Positions 4,967 through 6,639 of a stretch of 6,639 nt of DNA are shown one piece after another. Source of the stretch: Dichloromethanomonas sp964477085 (GTDB lineage Bacteria > Bacillota > Desulfitobacteriia > Desulfitobacteriales > Syntrophobotulaceae); the NCBI GenBank assembly GCA_964477085.1, contig CAYZDF010000113.1:1-6639 (forward strand), written 5' to 3'. The first letter of the stretch is position 1. The number at the start of each line of letters is the position of its first letter. A program made the position numbers and the translations under genes. The notes beneath the pieces are model-generated. The model made no database searches and was not told the DNA's origin. It was given only the letters and a program-made list of their open reading frames with translations.

Positions 4967-5758
4967 TTGGAGAGCATACCAACAACGTTCAGGCCATTCA
5001 GATTGATAATTTGTCGGTTCATTACGGACAGACGCCCGCTATCTCGAGTGTCTGCCTGGACATTTCTGATGGTGAGTATTTAGGAATTATTGGCCCAAAC
5101 GGTGGAAGGAAAATCCACCATTCTCAAAGCCATTTTAGGTCTTGTTCCCATTTCTTCCGGCAACGTTCGGATTTATGGCAAAAGTGTGCAGGAGAACAGG
5201 ACACTTGTCGGATATGTTCCTCAGTTTACCGTATTAAACAGAAAATTTCCCATCAGCCTGTTTGAGGTTGTTTTAACAGGGTACTTAAAAAAAGGGCTAA
5301 CGCCTTTTTATAGATATTCTCGCAACGACAAAGAAGCAACGTATACCCTGTTGGAAAGGGTTGGCATCGCTAGACTGGCTAACCGCCAGATAGCGGAGTT
5401 ATCAGGAGGGGAATTTCAGAGAATGCTCATCGCCAGAGCTTTAGCCGTTAATCCCAAACTTTTACTTTTGGATGAGCCGACAGCCAGCGTAGATGCCGCT
5501 TCGCGCGATCAGATATACAATTTGCTTTCTGAGTTGAACAAAAAGATGACCATTGTTCTTGTAACTCACGATCTGCTGGCAGTATCCTCCCGCGTTTACC
5601 AGCTAGCTTGCCTCAATGGATATCTTATTTACCATGGGGAACCGGAACTTAGCGAGAAGACTGTCAATAGTCTTTACGGCTGCCCTGTTGACTTAATTGC
5701 ACACGGCGTTCCGCACAGGGTACATCGGGAGCACGAGGAGGAAAGGCTCGTTGATTAA
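4963..5758 (+). pseudogene. Metal ABC transporter ATP-binding protein (ZnuC-like), frameshifted in Walker A
   Basis: The ATPase would energise the importer from the cytoplasmic face. As sequenced, the frame from ATG 4963 is correct through IIGPNGG, then shifts, because GGTGGAAGGAAAATCC holds one more A (5106/5107) than the expected GGT GGA GGA AAA TCC (GGGKS). Translation from 4963 would end at 5265, while the second frame continues cleanly to TAA 5756. Removing one A gives a 264-residue protein of normal length with Walker A GPNGGGKST (44-52), Q-loop Q87 in YVPQ, signature LSGGE (146-150), Walker B LLLLDEP (166-172), D-loop SVD and switch H202 in VTHD. The tail CPVDLIAHGVPHRV is typical of zinc/manganese ATPases. 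The absence of further damage suggests a sequencing or assembly error or a very recent mutation. A +1 recoding event is conceivable but would be unusual. The start overlaps the binding-protein stop by four bases. Confidence 0.85.
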
Positions 5759-6575
5759 CGCGTTTTTTGAATATCAGTTTTTACAGAACGCTTTTTTGGC
5801 AGGCCTCTTAGCCAGTATAGTCTGCGGCGTCATTGGCGTGATTATAGTTGAGAAAAAGCTGGTCATGATGAGTGGCGGCATCGCACACACCTCTTACGGA
5901 GGGGTAGGCCTGGGTTATCTGCTGGGATTTGAGCCGATTATTGGCGCGTTTTTATTTTCTATAGTCGCAGCGCTGGGTATTGGCTATATCAAGAGAAAAG
6001 GCGGCACGCACACGGATGTTGTCATTGCCTTATTCTGGTCACTCGGGATGGCTCTCGGCATCCTTTTTATTGCGCTGATGCCCGGATATCCTCCTGATTT
6101 AAGCTCTTATCTCTTCGGCAGCATTCTGGCGGTGACAAAAGCAGACTTATATTTAATGGTTAGCCTGACAATCACGGTGATTATTGTCATCGTTGCTTTA
6201 TTCAACGACTGGAAGGCCTACCTTTTTGATGAGGAATTCGCCATGATCAGAGGGATAAAAAGCGCTTTTCTGGAATATCTGCTTTTAGTTTTAATTGCCA
6301 TGACCATTGTTGTTGTTATTCGGGTGGTCGGCATTATTCTTATACTCGCACTTCTTGCAGCGCCTGCGGCTGCTGCAGGAATATTAACTTCAAATCTGAA
6401 AAAAAGGATGCTTTATGCTGTGATATTTGGGATTATTTTCTCTTTGGCGGGTTTATGGATATCTTATGTGCTGAATATCTCATCGGGAGCAGCCATCGTA
6501 ATGTTCTCGGTAATATGCTATTATATAGTTTATTTGATAAATGATCTTGCATGGCCAATACGGAAGCGTTGCTGA
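5751..6575 (+). CDS. Metal (probably zinc) ABC transporter permease, ABC-3 family (ZnuB/MntB-like)
   Basis: This 274-residue integral membrane protein forms the channel of the importer. Hydrophobic segments lie near residues 12-33, 50-60, 62-80, 88-110, 132-151, 172-190, 192-212, 219-240 and 244-262. The family landmark EKKLVMMSGGIAHTSYGGVGLGYLLG (34-59, read around GIAH and GVGLG) and the VVGIILILALLAAPAAAAGIL segment after residue 192 identify the ABC-3 group that carries Zn2+/Mn2+. Length is usual. The chosen start is TTG 5751, since GAGGAGGAAAGG (5735-5746) lies just before it and the protein then begins MINAFFEYQF, as expected for the family; an in-frame ATG at 5697 lies deep inside the ATPase gene. 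The start overlaps the ATPase end by eight bases, so translation is coupled and should be affected by the ATPase frameshift. No terminator follows within the window. Confidence 0.9.
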   Translation: MINAFFEYQFLQNAFLAGLLASIVCGVIGVIIVEKKLVMMSGGIAHTSYGGVGLGYLLGFEPIIGAFLFSIVAALGIGYIKRKGGTHTDVVIALFWSLGMALGILFIALMPGYPPDLSSYLFGSILAVTKADLYLMVSLTITVIIVIVALFNDWKAYLFDEEFAMIRGIKSAFLEYLLLVLIAMTIVVVIRVVGIILILALLAAPAAAAGILTSNLKKRMLYAVIFGIIFSLAGLWISYVLNISSGAAIVMFSVICYYIVYLINDLAWPIRKRC

Positions 6576-6639
6576 TGCCATGTTGGATGGTACAGTCGTC
6601 CTTATCGGCCACAGCAGCGTCAACTCCCAGCACACGTTT
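6541..6639 (+). CDS. Possible start of an unrecognised ORF, cut by the window edge
   Basis: From ATG 6541 a frame stays open for all 33 remaining codons, giving MILHGQYGSVADAMLDG and then TVVLIGHSSVNSQHTF. It begins directly after an in-frame TAA and overlaps the last 35 bases of the permease gene. No ribosome site is visible. A later start at ATG 6580 is possible. The opposite strand is open in the same codon register, so the strand is not certain. No family is recognised. Confidence 0.25.
   Translation, partial: MILHGQYGSVADAMLDGTVVLIGHSSVNSQHTF

Noticed and set aside
5090..5758. Independent gene starting at TTG 5090
   Set aside because: It would begin inside the P-loop of the ATPase without a ribosome site; it is the downstream half of the frameshifted gene.
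6433..6633. 66-codon reverse-strand frame at the right edge
   Set aside because: It is in antisense register with the forward frame and mostly overlaps the permease; neither strand can be favoured on sequence alone, and no motif supports it.

Overview
The window looks like part of a low-to-medium GC Firmicutes chromosome, most likely an anaerobic member of Clostridia or Negativicutes. The evidence is strong AGGAGG-type ribosome sites, sigma-A-like promoters, a UxuB-type SDR next to kdgA and kdgK, lipoproteins with ordinary lipoboxes, and 7-1-7 FUR-family palindromes. No rRNA, tRNA, CRISPR array or insertion sequence was seen.

Region 1 (1-2340) is the end of a hexuronate (glucuronate/mannonate) catabolic operon. 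It holds the last 60 residues of an SDR oxidoreductase (probably D-mannonate oxidoreductase), a KDPG aldolase with an extra C-terminal glyoxalase/VOC-like domain, and a PfkB-family 2-keto-3-deoxygluconate kinase. A 10-bp GC-rich hairpin closes the operon. KdgK phosphorylates KDG, and KdgA splits KDPG into pyruvate and glyceraldehyde-3-phosphate.

Region 2 (2341-4090) is mostly intergenic or small-ORF DNA and is the least ordinary part. A good sigma-A promoter with a Fur-box-like palindrome just downstream drives a long leader and then a lipoprotein start that resembles an iron ABC transporter binding protein. That gene stops after 79 residues and appears truncated and joined to unrelated sequence. 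Next come three unrecognised small ORFs (54, 61 and 80 aa) in one direction, two of them behind near-identical strong ribosome sites. Between them and the next operon lie an exact TTGAT-N4-ATCAA (FNR/CRP-type) palindrome, a second inverted repeat, a candidate promoter and a Zur-like palindrome.

Region 3 (4091-6575) is a three-gene metal (probably zinc) ABC importer: a TroA/ZnuA-type binding lipoprotein, an ATPase and an ABC-3 family permease, with overlapping ends. The ATPase carries one extra A exactly inside the Walker A codons. It is therefore frameshifted, although the rest of the gene is intact. The binding protein lacks the usual first metal-binding histidine. A small open frame of unknown nature starts inside the permease end and runs off the window.
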